Source: Spelaeicoccus albus (GTDB taxonomy: Bacteria > Actinomycetota > Actinomycetes > Actinomycetales > Brevibacteriaceae). Taken from it: DNA of 64,000 nt. Made by a program: the position numbers and the translations under genes. The notes below the pieces were generated by a model, which made no database searches, was not told the origin of the DNA, and was given only the letters and a program-made list of their open reading frames with translations. Of this stretch, positions 30,420 through 39,394 are shown piece by piece; the first letter of the stretch is position 1, and the number at the start of each line of letters is the position of its first letter. Location: positions 2,046,001 to 2,110,000 of the forward strand of contig NZ_JACBZP010000001.1 of the NCBI RefSeq assembly GCF_013409065.1, in the 5' to 3' direction.

Positions 30420-32072
30420 TCATCGACCCCCGGGTCCGGAACCGTTGCCCGGATCACTTGCGGCGTCCCGGTTGGGGAACAGGCCTTCCGGAGTGCCCTT
30501 CCCGTCCCAGTTCAGCAAGTTGATCCGCACGCCTTCCGGCCGTCCCGGAGTATCGGGTGAGCCGACGCCCGGGTCGGCACCGAACGACTCATCGAAACCG
30601 CCCAGGCCGCCCATCCCGGGGCCGCCGTCGACGTCCAGCGAGCACTCAGTGGCGATATTCTCCAGCTTGTGTGCGTCTTCATAGTGCGCGGGCGGGATCA
30701 CGTACCGTTCATCGTATTTGGCGATCGCCAGCAGCCGGTACATGTCCTTGACCTCTTGGCCGCTCATTCCGACGGACTCGGCGATCGACTCGTTCGTCTC
30801 CCAGCCCATGTTGATATCGCGCATATAGGACCGCATGGCCGCCAGTTTGCGCAGGACCCGGTCCACCGGAGCGGTGTCGCCTGCCGTGAACAGTCCCGCC
30901 AGGTAATCGATCGGGATACGCAGCGAGTCGATTGCGTTGAACAAATTGTCCTTCGATTCGCCGTCCTCGCCCGTGTCGCTGACGGCGTCGACGACCGGTG
31001 ACAGCGGCGGGATGTACCAGACCATCGGCATCGTGCGATATTCCGGGTGCAGCGGAAGGGCGACCCGGTATTTATTGATCAGCGCCCAGATCGGGGACCG
31101 CTGGGCCGCGTCGATCCAGTCCTCCGGGATCTCCGCCTCCCGAGCCGCCTCGATCACCTCGGGATCGTGCGGGTCGAGAAAGACATCGCGTTGCGCTTCG
31201 TACAGGTCGTGCTCGTCTTGCGTCGAGGCGGCGTCCAAGACGCGGTCGGCGTCATAGAACATCAGCCCCAGATACCGTAAGCGACCGACGCACGTCTCGG
31301 AGCAGATCGTCGGCTGCCCCACTTCGATCCGCGGATAGCAGAACGTGCACTTCTCCGCTTTGCCGGTCTTGTGGTTGAAGTACATCTTCTTGTACGGGCA
31401 GCCGGTGATGCACTGTCGCCAGCCGCGGCATCGGTCTTGGTCGACAAGAACGATGCCGTCCTCTTCGCGCTTGTAGATCGCGCCGGTCGGACACGCCGAC
31501 ACGCACGACGGGTTCAGACAATGTTCGCAAATACGCGGCAGGTAGAACATGAATGCTTGTTCGTACTCGAACTTGATCTTGTCGCCGACCTGCTTGAGAA
31601 CCGGGTCGTCGTGCGTGTTCTCGACCGAGCCGGCCAAATCGTCGTCCCAGTTCGACGACCAGGTGACCTTCGTGTCCTCGCCGGTGAGCAGCGACTTCGG
31701 GCGCGCGACGGGCATGTGCTCTTGCGCGGGCGCCGTTGTCAGATTCTCGTAGTCGTACGTCCACGGCTCGTAATAGTCCTTGAATTCCGGCAAGTTCGGG
31801 TTCGCGAAGAGCGTCGCCAAGTTCTTCAGCCGGCCGCCCGCCTTGAGCTTCAGCTTGCCGCGCTTGGTCAGCGTCCAGCCGCCCTTCCACCGCTCCTGGT
31901 CCTCATAGGTGCGCGGGTATCCTTGCCCCGGCCGCGTCTCGACGTTGTTGAACCAGATGTGTTCCGCACCCGACCGGTTGGTCCAGACCTGTTTGCACGT
32001 GACCGAGCAGGTGTGACAGCCGATGCACTTGTCCAGGTTCATCACCATCGCCATTTGCGCCATAATGTGCAT
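30420..32072 (-). CDS. narH: Respiratory nitrate reductase beta subunit
   Basis: 550 residues. It carries four Fe-S clusters linking NarI to NarG at the inner face of the membrane. Cysteine groups: CIGCHTCSVTC (16-26), CEHCLNPSCVSACPTGAI, CRGWRQCITGCPYKK (Trp in place of one Cys, as expected for the [3Fe-4S] cluster) and KCTFCYPR with a later GQPTICSETC. ATG 32072 overlaps the narG stop; a second ATG three codons later (MAQMAMVMNLDKC) is equally plausible. The C-terminal 50 residues are Gly/Pro-rich and variable. Confidence 0.96.
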   Translation of the reverse strand: MHIMAQMAMVMNLDKCIGCHTCSVTCKQVWTNRSGAEHIWFNNVETRPGQGYPRTYEDQERWKGGWTLTKRGKLKLKAGGRLKNLATLFANPNLPEFKDYYEPWTYDYENLTTAPAQEHMPVARPKSLLTGEDTKVTWSSNWDDDLAGSVENTHDDPVLKQVGDKIKFEYEQAFMFYLPRICEHCLNPSCVSACPTGAIYKREEDGIVLVDQDRCRGWRQCITGCPYKKMYFNHKTGKAEKCTFCYPRIEVGQPTICSETCVGRLRYLGLMFYDADRVLDAASTQDEHDLYEAQRDVFLDPHDPEVIEAAREAEIPEDWIDAAQRSPIWALINKYRVALPLHPEYRTMPMVWYIPPLSPVVDAVSDTGEDGESKDNLFNAIDSLRIPIDYLAGLFTAGDTAPVDRVLRKLAAMRSYMRDINMGWETNESIAESVGMSGQEVKDMYRLLAIAKYDERYVIPPAHYEDAHKLENIATECSLDVDGGPGMGGLGGFDESFGADPGVGSPDTPGRPEGVRINLLNWDGKGTPEGLFPNRDAASDPGNGSGPGGR

Positions 32073-35000
32073 CAGTACGTCACCTCTTGACTGCGACGGC
32101 GGATCACCGTGACCTCGTCGCGTTGATTGCCGGTCGGTCCCATGTAATTGAAGGCGTACGTTTGCTGGGCGTAGCCGCCGATCATGTGCGTGGGCTTGAT
32201 CATCAGCCGGGTGAGCGAGTTGTGGTTGCCGCCGCGTTCACCGCTCGTCTCCGACAACGGCATGTCGATCAGCCGGTCCTGCGAGTGGTACATGTACACG
32301 GTCCCTTCCGGCATCCGGTGGGACACGATGGCACGAGCGGTGACGACGCCGTTGCGGTTGACCGCTTCGATCCACTCGTTGTCCCGGACGCCGATCTTCT
32401 CCGCGTCCAGCGGGCTCATCCAGATCCCCGGGCCGCCGCGGAACAGCGAGAGCATGAACAGATTGTCCTGGTACTCGGAATGGATCGACCATTTGTTGTG
32501 CGGCGTCAGATACCGTACCGAGACCCCTTTGGACGGCGTATCGCCGATTGCCGCTTCGTCGAACAGGGCCGTCATGTCCAGCGGCGGCCGGAATGTGGGG
32601 AACCCTTCGCCGAGTTCGGTCATCCAGTCGTGATCGAGATAAAACTGCTGGCGCCCCGTCAACGTGTGCCAGGGTTTGAGCCGCTCCACATTGATGGTGA
32701 ACGGCGAATAGCGCCTGCCCCCGCTTTCGGATCCGGACCATTCCGGTGACGTGATCACCGGCACCGGGCCGTGTTGCGTATCGGAGAACGTGATGCGTTT
32801 GCCTTCGTGTTCCGAAGCCAAGTCGTGTAAAAGCCTGCCGGTGCGCTTTTCCAGGCTCTTGAATCCCTGTGTGGCCAGATGGCCGTTGGTCGTCCCCGAC
32901 AGCGTCAGGACCATTTCGCACGCCTGGCTCGCGTGCAGGATGTCCGGGCGGCCGTCCGCCGCGCCGCCGCGGACCGCGCCGTTCTTCACGGTGAGTTCCT
33001 TGATCTCCCGGGTCAGGTCGAACGTGACTCCCTTCGTGGTCGCGCCGAGCGTGTCCATGAGCGGGCCCACGCCGCGCATCATGTCGCCGATTTGGGTGTA
33101 ATCGCGTTCGACTTCGAGGATCCGCGGCATTGTCACGCCCGGCTCGGGTTCGCAGTCGCCGTATTTCCAATCCCGCACCCGGCCGTGAGGGGAGGCCATG
33201 GCATCCGGAGTGTCGTGCGTGAGGGGAGCCGCGACGACGTCCGTCTGCTTGCCGAGATGTCGTTCGGCGAGACGGCTGAACACGCGGGAAATCTGCTGCC
33301 ACGCGTCCCAGTCCGTGCGTGACTGCCAAGGCGGTGAGATCGCCGGATTGAATGAATTCACGAACGGGTGCATGTCGGTCGTCGACAGATCGTGCTTTTC
33401 GTACCAGGTCGCTGCCGGCAACACGATGTCGGACAGCAGCGTCGAACTCGTCATGCGGAAGTCGAGGGTGGTCAACAGATCGAGCTTTCCCACCGGAGCC
33501 TTGTCGTGCCATTTGACTTCCCGCGGGCGGAACCGTTCGGCGGTCTCCTCAGCGCTGATGGTGTGTTCGGCGCCGAGGAGATGGTTCAGAAAATATTCGT
33601 TTCCCTTGGCCGATGACCCGAACAGATTCGATCGCCACAGCGACAGGACGCGGGGGAAGTTCTCCGGTGCGTCGGGGTCCTCGGCGGCGAAGTTCAGCCT
33701 GCCTGCCTTGAGCTCGTCCACGACGTAGTCTTTTGCGGATTTTCCGTCCCGCCGGGCCTCGGCTCCGATGATGAGCGGATTGCGGTCGAACGTCGGGTAG
33801 GAGGGCATCCACCCGAGGCGCGCTGATTGCGCAATCACATCGGCGGTCGATTTTCCGGAAAGCTGGCCTTTGCCGGTTTCGGCCGTCAGCGTATCGGCGC
33901 CGAACTGGTCGTACCGGTACTGGTCGGTGTGCAGGTACCAGTACGCAGTTTGCACCATATTGCGCGGGGGCCGCATCCAGTCCAACGCATTGGCCAGCTG
34001 CGTGTACCCGGTCAGGGGCCGGACCTTTTCCTGTCCGACGTAATGTGCCCATCCGCCTCCGTTGACGCCCTGACATCCGGTGATGGTCGTCATGGTCAGG
34101 AAAGTCCGGTAGATGGTGTCGGAATGGAACCAGTGGTTCGTGCCGGCTCCCATCAAGATCATCGAGCGGCCCTTGGAATCCTCGGCGTTCTGGGCGAATT
34201 CGCGGCCGATCCGGATTGCGGCTTCGGCCTTCACCCCGGTGATGTCCTGCTGCCACGCCGGCGTGTAGGGCGAGCTCGCGTCGTCGTAGCCGGTGGGCCA
34301 CGTGCCCGGCAGGCCGGGGCGGCCGACGCCGTACTGCGCCAGGAGCAGATCGAAGACCGTGGTGACGAGCCGGCCCTCGATCCGGCGGGCCGGTACGCCG
34401 CGCCGAATGACGCCGATGTCGCCCTGCCCGGTATCGAAGCGCGGCATGTCGACCGGAACCGACTCGTCCGCGCCGTCGAGGAGTGACAGGCGCGGGCGGA
34501 TCTCGCCGAGGTCGAGGTTCCAATTGCCCTCGCCGCTTTCACCATAGCGATGGCCGAGGGTGCCGGGCGGCACGACCGGCTGGTTCGTGACCTCGTCCAC
34601 CAGCACCGTTTTGAATTCGGCATTCTCCTGATCGCGCATGCCGGCGTCCGACAGATCCGCGGCGGTGAGGAATTTGCCCGCCGTATAAGTCGTGTCGCCG
34701 GCGGCGTCCCGGGCTTCATCGAGCGTGACCAGGAACGGAAGATCGGTGTACTTCTTCACGTAGTCGGTGAAATACGGCGTCGTGCGGTCGACGTAGAACT
34801 CCTTCAAGATGACGTGCCCCATGGCCATGGCCAGTGCGCCGTCGGTGCCGGGCTCCGCCGGCATCCACTCATCGGCGAATTTGGTGGAGTCGGCGAAATC
34901 AGGGGAGACGACCACGACTTTCTGCCCGCGGTAGCGCGCTTCGACCATCCAGTGCGCATCGGGCGTGCGCGTGACCGGAACGTTGGTGCCCCAGATCATC

Positions 35001-35776
35001 AGGTAACCGGCGTCCCACCAGTCGCCGGACTCGGGCACGTCGGTCTGGTCGCCGAACACTTGCGGAGACGCGACCGGCATATCGGCGTACCAGTCGTAAA
35101 AGCTCAGCATCGAGCCGCCGATCAGATTGACGAATCTGGCGCCGGACGCGTGCGAGATCATCGACATGGCCGGAATCGGGGAGAAGCCCGCGACTCGGTC
35201 GGGCCCCCATTTGCGAATCGTGTGAACGTGGGCGGCCGCCACGATTTCGATTGCCTCGTCCCAGGTGGCGCGCACCAGGCCGCCCTTGCCGCGCGCCCGC
35301 TTGTATGCGGCGGAACGTTCCGGGTCCTCCGTGATGTCGGCCCAGGCCAGCACGGGGTCCTTCAACCGGCTCTTGGCCTCCCGGTAGAGCTCCAACAACA
35401 CCCCGCGGATGTACGGGTACCGGGTACGGGTCGGCGAATACGTGTACCAGGAAAATGAGGCGCCGCGCGGGCAACCGCGCGGCTCGTACTCCGGTTTGTC
35501 GGGCCCGGTGGTGGGGTAGTCGACGGCTTGCGTCTCCCACGTGATGATGCCGTCCTTGACGTAGACGTTCCACGAGCACGAGCCGGTGCAGTTCACGCCG
35601 TGCGTGGAGCGGACAACCTTTTCGTGGCTCCACCTGTCGCGGTAGAACGAGTCCCCGGTCCGCCCGCCGACCTTCAACAATGTTCGCCCGTCCGGCGAGA
35701 CCGTCTGCTTGGGGGTGAAGAATCTGCGCGTCCGGATCAATGCATCCGTCAAGCCGCTGTTGATCGTTCCGCTCAT
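32072..35776 (-). CDS. narG: Respiratory nitrate reductase alpha subunit
   Basis: 1234 residues, the full family length. Catalytic molybdo-bis-MGD subunit reducing nitrate to nitrite in the cytoplasm. The FS0 cluster ligands His59, Cys63 and Cys67 are in THGVNCTGSC, with a further Cys in PRGCPRGAS; the Mo-ligand Asp region reads WGTNVPVTRTPDAHW. GAGGGAG precedes the ATG. It is the first gene of a narG-H-J-I run that continues into sdhCAB with overlaps or gaps under 35 bp. No narK nitrate transporter is present in the window. Confidence 0.97.
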   Translation of the reverse strand: MSGTINSGLTDALIRTRRFFTPKQTVSPDGRTLLKVGGRTGDSFYRDRWSHEKVVRSTHGVNCTGSCSWNVYVKDGIITWETQAVDYPTTGPDKPEYEPRGCPRGASFSWYTYSPTRTRYPYIRGVLLELYREAKSRLKDPVLAWADITEDPERSAAYKRARGKGGLVRATWDEAIEIVAAAHVHTIRKWGPDRVAGFSPIPAMSMISHASGARFVNLIGGSMLSFYDWYADMPVASPQVFGDQTDVPESGDWWDAGYLMIWGTNVPVTRTPDAHWMVEARYRGQKVVVVSPDFADSTKFADEWMPAEPGTDGALAMAMGHVILKEFYVDRTTPYFTDYVKKYTDLPFLVTLDEARDAAGDTTYTAGKFLTAADLSDAGMRDQENAEFKTVLVDEVTNQPVVPPGTLGHRYGESGEGNWNLDLGEIRPRLSLLDGADESVPVDMPRFDTGQGDIGVIRRGVPARRIEGRLVTTVFDLLLAQYGVGRPGLPGTWPTGYDDASSPYTPAWQQDITGVKAEAAIRIGREFAQNAEDSKGRSMILMGAGTNHWFHSDTIYRTFLTMTTITGCQGVNGGGWAHYVGQEKVRPLTGYTQLANALDWMRPPRNMVQTAYWYLHTDQYRYDQFGADTLTAETGKGQLSGKSTADVIAQSARLGWMPSYPTFDRNPLIIGAEARRDGKSAKDYVVDELKAGRLNFAAEDPDAPENFPRVLSLWRSNLFGSSAKGNEYFLNHLLGAEHTISAEETAERFRPREVKWHDKAPVGKLDLLTTLDFRMTSSTLLSDIVLPAATWYEKHDLSTTDMHPFVNSFNPAISPPWQSRTDWDAWQQISRVFSRLAERHLGKQTDVVAAPLTHDTPDAMASPHGRVRDWKYGDCEPEPGVTMPRILEVERDYTQIGDMMRGVGPLMDTLGATTKGVTFDLTREIKELTVKNGAVRGGAADGRPDILHASQACEMVLTLSGTTNGHLATQGFKSLEKRTGRLLHDLASEHEGKRITFSDTQHGPVPVITSPEWSGSESGGRRYSPFTINVERLKPWHTLTGRQQFYLDHDWMTELGEGFPTFRPPLDMTALFDEAAIGDTPSKGVSVRYLTPHNKWSIHSEYQDNLFMLSLFRGGPGIWMSPLDAEKIGVRDNEWIEAVNRNGVVTARAIVSHRMPEGTVYMYHSQDRLIDMPLSETSGERGGNHNSLTRLMIKPTHMIGGYAQQTYAFNYMGPTGNQRDEVTVIRRRSQEVTY

Positions 35777-36087
35777 GCTGCTCCCTCTTCAACGAATCGG
35801 GTAACGCCGTCCGTCACGACGAACAACCAATGCCGTCGCGTGACGAAAACACCGGGCCGGGTAGTGATCTACCTCACGATAACAGAGTAATTTCGGTTGT
35901 TCGCAGAGAGCGTAAAAAGACATGAAATCGCAATGCGCGGGCGCATCTCGAACAGTTACCGGCGCACGGATGCTGCCGGCGAACCGATTCTCAGGAAACA
36001 TGCGGGCTCGCCATCAGCCGGGGCACAAGAACGACTGGAATAGTGTGACTGACCGGCGATGGCCGGTAGTCTCGCGAAAGGGGCATC
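35777..36087. other. Intergenic region upstream of narG
   Basis: About 310 bases between the divergent narG and a small plus-strand gene. It contains the CRP/GlxR-like palindrome at 35863-35878. Near the right side, the inverted repeat ACCGGC-gatg-GCCGGT (36052-36067) precedes the GAAAGGGG ribosome-binding site of the small gene. No FNR-type TTGAT-N4-ATCAA site was seen. Confidence 0.5.
35863..35878 (-). promoter_or_regulatory. CRP/GlxR-like binding site upstream of narG
   Basis: AGTGATCTACCTCACG matches the consensus TGTGA-N6-TCACA at eight of the ten defined positions, with a perfect GTGA/TCAC dyad. It is centred about 95 bp before the narG start codon. In Corynebacterium the cAMP-responsive regulator GlxR uses this consensus, and nar genes are among its targets (established for that genus; inferred here). 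Confidence 0.6.
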
Positions 36088-36456
36088 ATGCCCGAGCACA
36101 GTCGGCCGGAACTGCGGCGCACGCTCAAGGCGGCGCTGTCGGTCACCGGAAGCCTCGCCGGTGCGTGCGCGGTGGCCGCAGTGGTCGCCATCTCGCCGGC
36201 GCAGGTCCCGACCGCGTCGTCCGTCCGTCCGGCCTCGATCGCCCCCAAGACCTCTGTCGAATCCACGGGGATCGAAAAACGGCGCGGCACGCTGCAGGCA
36301 AGCGCCAGGCCGGCGTCGGACCGCCTCGACGGGCTGCACGCCGACTTGGCGCGCGCCGTGGCCATGGGCCATGCCACGCCCCAACAGGCGGAACGGTTCG
36401 AAGCCGAAATGGCCGGGTACATCACCGGCGCCCGGCAGCTGCCCGAACAAGCGTGA
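36088..36456 (+). CDS. Small exported or membrane-anchored protein, unknown function
   Basis: 122 residues, not recognised. A basic N-terminus (RPELRRTLKAAL) precedes a hydrophobic helix at about 17-36 (VTGSLAGACAVAAVVAI), then a Ser/Pro linker and a short helical tail (LDGLHADLARAVAMGHATPQQAERFEAEMAGY). GAAAGGGG four bases before the ATG supports translation. Divergent from narG, convergent with the alcohol dehydrogenase gene. It could be a cell-envelope protein; there is no lipobox. Confidence 0.62.
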   Translation: MPEHSRPELRRTLKAALSVTGSLAGACAVAAVVAISPAQVPTASSVRPASIAPKTSVESTGIEKRRGTLQASARPASDRLDGLHADLARAVAMGHATPQQAERFEAEMAGYITGARQLPEQA

Positions 36457-36473
36457 CCGCCTCCGGTCGACGG

Positions 36474-37508
36474 TTACGGCCGGATCATCGTGACGCCGTG
36501 TCCGTGCCGGGAATCCATGGAAGCCAAGGCGTCGGGCACGTCGTCCAGCGTGATCGTCTCGGTCACGAGATCCCCGGGACGCAGCCGACCCGACTCGACG
36601 AGCGCCATCAGCTCCGGGTAGTCGTGCGCAGGCATGCCGTGTGAACCGAAAACGGACAGTTCTCCGGCGATCACGTGCGCCATCGGTATGTGCGGCGGCT
36701 CGGCGAAAAGACCGATTTGAACGTGTCGGCCCCGGGGCCGAAGCGACCGGATCGCCGCGGCGGTTGTCTGTTCTCGGCCGAGCGCCTCCACCGAGACGTC
36801 GGCGCCGCCGGGCGCCGCGGCAGCGATAGCGGCGCCCGCCGCCGCATCGGACAGCCCCGCCGTGTTCACGGTGCGGGCCGCACCAAACCCGGCGGCCAGG
36901 TCCAAGGCCGCCGAGGCGATGTCGACGGCGACCACATCGGCACCGATGGCTGCCGCGATCATGACGGCGCTCAGACCGACCCCACCGCACCCCACGACCA
37001 CGACAGTTTCTCCGGTGGTGAGCGCGGCACGGTGGATGAGACCGCGGTACGCGGTCGCGAACCGGCACCCCAATCCGGCCGCCGCGCCGGCGTCCAGGTG
37101 GTCCGGCACTCGCACCAGATTCACGTCGGCGTGACGCAGGGCGACGAGTTCGGCGAATGATCCGGGGTCGGTGAAGCCGGGCTGCGTTTGGTAGGGGCAC
37201 ACGTGCGAATCGCCGGCGGCGCACTCGCGACATGTCCCGCAGCCGCACACGAAGGGCGTCGTGACCCGGTCGCCGACCGTGAAATGTTTGACGTCTTTGC
37301 CCGCGCTCTCGATCGTGCCAACGAGTTCGTGCCCGGGCACATGCGGAAGCGTCACGGTGTCGTCGTGGCCGGCCCACGCGTGGTGATCGCTGCGGCAGAG
37401 GCCGGTTGCCTCGACACGCACGACGACGCCGTCCGGACTCGCCACCGGATCTCGGACGACCTGCACGGTTGGCCGGGTTCCGAACTTTTCGACGACTACG
37501 GCTCGCAT
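36474..37508 (-). CDS. Zinc-dependent alcohol dehydrogenase (MDR superfamily)
   Basis: 344 residues. Catalytic zinc ligands: Cys in TGLCRSDHHAW and His in PHVPGHELVG; structural zinc cysteines in CGCGTCRECAAGDSHVC; NAD(P)-binding motif VVVGCGGVGLSAVM. Oxidises or reduces alcohols or aldehydes; the substrate is unknown. ATG 37508 gives the usual MRAVVVEKFG and has a -10-like GATAAT six bases upstream instead of a ribosome-binding site. The next gene upstream (antiporter) ends 75 bp before. Confidence 0.93.
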   Translation of the reverse strand: MRAVVVEKFGTRPTVQVVRDPVASPDGVVVRVEATGLCRSDHHAWAGHDDTVTLPHVPGHELVGTIESAGKDVKHFTVGDRVTTPFVCGCGTCRECAAGDSHVCPYQTQPGFTDPGSFAELVALRHADVNLVRVPDHLDAGAAAGLGCRFATAYRGLIHRAALTTGETVVVVGCGGVGLSAVMIAAAIGADVVAVDIASAALDLAAGFGAARTVNTAGLSDAAAGAAIAAAAPGGADVSVEALGREQTTAAAIRSLRPRGRHVQIGLFAEPPHIPMAHVIAGELSVFGSHGMPAHDYPELMALVESGRLRPGDLVTETITLDDVPDALASMDSRHGHGVTMIRP

Positions 37509-37514
37509 ACCTCG

Positions 37515-37520
37515 ATTATC
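37515..37520 (-). promoter_or_regulatory. -10-like box GATAAT for a leaderless start
   Basis: Minus-strand GATAAT, six bases (CGAGGT), then the alcohol dehydrogenase ATG. The GAGGT abuts the ATG too closely to be a useful Shine-Dalgarno. Confidence 0.5.
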
Positions 37521-37582
37521 GCCGCCTCGGCCCCGCCCGTGTCGGGGGCGGGTGCCGCAATGGCCGGAAGGGGCCGGGTCCG

Positions 37583-39274
37583 TCACGGATCGGGCGGCGA
37601 CCCCTTCAACTCGAGGCTGATCTGATCGGCGTCCAAGTTGGTCAGTGCGGCATCGAGCGACTCGGCACCGAACACGCCGTCGTCGCGGGCATCCAGCAAC
37701 GCGGACCGTTGCGCGGCGATCACCGCGAGATCGAGTCTTTTTGCAGCCCAGGCGTCGGTGCCGCTCCCGCTCCGTGCCTCGTCCCGAGTTCCTCCGGCGT
37801 CATTGCGCCCGGCTGCGTCATTGCGCCCGGCGGCGCCGCGCACGCGCCGATCGACGTCGCCGAGCATCTGGAGCATCCGCGCGCGCTCACCGACATTCGC
37901 ATGGTCGCTTGCCATCGCGGGCTTGATCCATGCGACACTCGCCGACAGCGTACCGCCCTGGATGACCAGGGACGCCGCAGCGACCGTGAAAGCGATCAGG
38001 ATCATCAGCGATCGGTTCGGGGCGTCAGCCGGCAACGTTTGCGCTGCGGCAAGCGTGACGGCGCCGCGCATCCCGGCCCACACGAGGATCGACCCCTCGC
38101 GCCAGCCCAACGGCGCCGACAAAAAGAAGTCGACGTCGTTTTGCATCCGTCGCAGTCGCGTCATGAACCGGGCGATGCGCTTGGCGGTCGGGCCGGCGTG
38201 ATCCGCTCGGTCGGGCGTGCGCGCCCGGTCGGCGAACTGGACCCGCTCCACCATACGGTCCAAACGCGGCTTGCTGCGCTCTTGTCGACGGGTCCTCCTG
38301 CTCCCTGCGAAGAGAAGCATTGTGACGTAAACCGTGCGGATCACCACAGTGAGCAGCAACGCGATTGCCGCCGCGGCGAAGGCCGGTCCGATTCCTTCGC
38401 TGCGCACATCCGCCACGATGCCGGAGAGCTCGAGACCCATGATCAAGAAGATGGCGCCCTCGAGGACCAATTCGATGGTGTGCCAATTTTGGTTGTCGGA
38501 CAATCGGTGCTGCGGCGAGAGCCGGGCGGCGGCGCCGTGGCCGGTGACCAGGCCGGCCACGACCGCGGCCACCAGGCCCGACCCGCCCAGCAACTCGACG
38601 GGGATCGACGCGATGAACGGCACGGTGAACGAGACGACCGTGTTCACCGTCGAGTCCGTGATCTTCGACCGTACCCACAGATTGAGGTGGCCGACGACCA
38701 TACCGACTGCCACGGCGAGCAGGACGGCGTAAGCGAATCTGCCCAGCACGCTCCACAGCGAGACCGACGCGGCAGTGCCGATGATCGCCGTCCTGAGCAG
38801 GACGAGAGCTGTCGCGTCATTGAGCAGACTTTCGCCTTCCAAGACCGACACGATGCGCCTCGACACGCCGAGTCGTTTCACTATCGACGTGGCGACCGCG
38901 TCGGTCGGGCTGACGATCGCCCCCAGCGCGATTCCCCACCAAAGTCCGACGCCCGGGATCAGCCAGCTGAACATCAGGCCGATCAGAACGGACGACCCGA
39001 CCACCAGCACGACGGCGAGACCGCTGATCGCGGTGAATTCGCGGCGAAAGTTCATGGTCGGCATCGACACCGAAGCCGAATAGAGCAAGGGCGGCAGGAT
39101 TCCGGCCAACACCCACTCCGGGTCGAAACTGATTGTCGGAGTGAACGGCAGGAAGCTCACGCCGATTCCCGCCAGCACCAGAATCAACGGCGCGGCAATG
39201 CGCAACCGCGGCGCCAGCGCGGCTGCGGCCGCAACCGCCAGCAGACCCGCCACTGCAATGATCAGCTCGCTCAC
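37583..39274 (-). CDS. Na+/H+ antiporter, CPA1 family
   Basis: 563 residues, about twelve transmembrane helices followed by a cytoplasmic tail of roughly 100 residues. The ion-binding helix motif ALGAIVSPTDAVA, with the conserved Asp, and the later GWREGSILVWAGMRGAVTLAAA are typical for NhaP/CPA1 exchangers. GTG 39274 has GGGGAGAA eight bases upstream; an earlier in-frame ATG lacks this. The tail contains a short duplication (GRNDAAGRNDAGG), matched in DNA by two copies of TCATTGCGCCCGGC around 37800-37830. Confidence 0.93.
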   Translation of the reverse strand: MSELIIAVAGLLAVAAAAALAPRLRIAAPLILVLAGIGVSFLPFTPTISFDPEWVLAGILPPLLYSASVSMPTMNFRREFTAISGLAVVLVVGSSVLIGLMFSWLIPGVGLWWGIALGAIVSPTDAVATSIVKRLGVSRRIVSVLEGESLLNDATALVLLRTAIIGTAASVSLWSVLGRFAYAVLLAVAVGMVVGHLNLWVRSKITDSTVNTVVSFTVPFIASIPVELLGGSGLVAAVVAGLVTGHGAAARLSPQHRLSDNQNWHTIELVLEGAIFLIMGLELSGIVADVRSEGIGPAFAAAAIALLLTVVIRTVYVTMLLFAGSRRTRRQERSKPRLDRMVERVQFADRARTPDRADHAGPTAKRIARFMTRLRRMQNDVDFFLSAPLGWREGSILVWAGMRGAVTLAAAQTLPADAPNRSLMILIAFTVAAASLVIQGGTLSASVAWIKPAMASDHANVGERARMLQMLGDVDRRVRGAAGRNDAAGRNDAGGTRDEARSGSGTDAWAAKRLDLAVIAAQRSALLDARDDGVFGAESLDAALTNLDADQISLELKGSPPDP

Positions 39275-39394
39275 GGCCCTGCTTCTCCCCAATCCGCGAC
39301 TATTTTCAAAAGCGCCCGCCTTTCCCGTATGGGTAGCCAAATCGACAATAGACTGGATTGCAACCCCTTTTCGCAATCACATCAAGGAGAATTC

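Noticed and set aside
35777-36087. FNR-type site for nar regulation
   Set aside because: No TTGAT-N4-ATCAA pattern was found; only the CRP/GlxR-type dyad is supportable.
37406-39300. Very long plus-strand frame over the antiporter
   Set aside because: It is antisense shadow; the product is His/Arg/Asp-rich without motifs, and the real gene in its last part starts at 39395.
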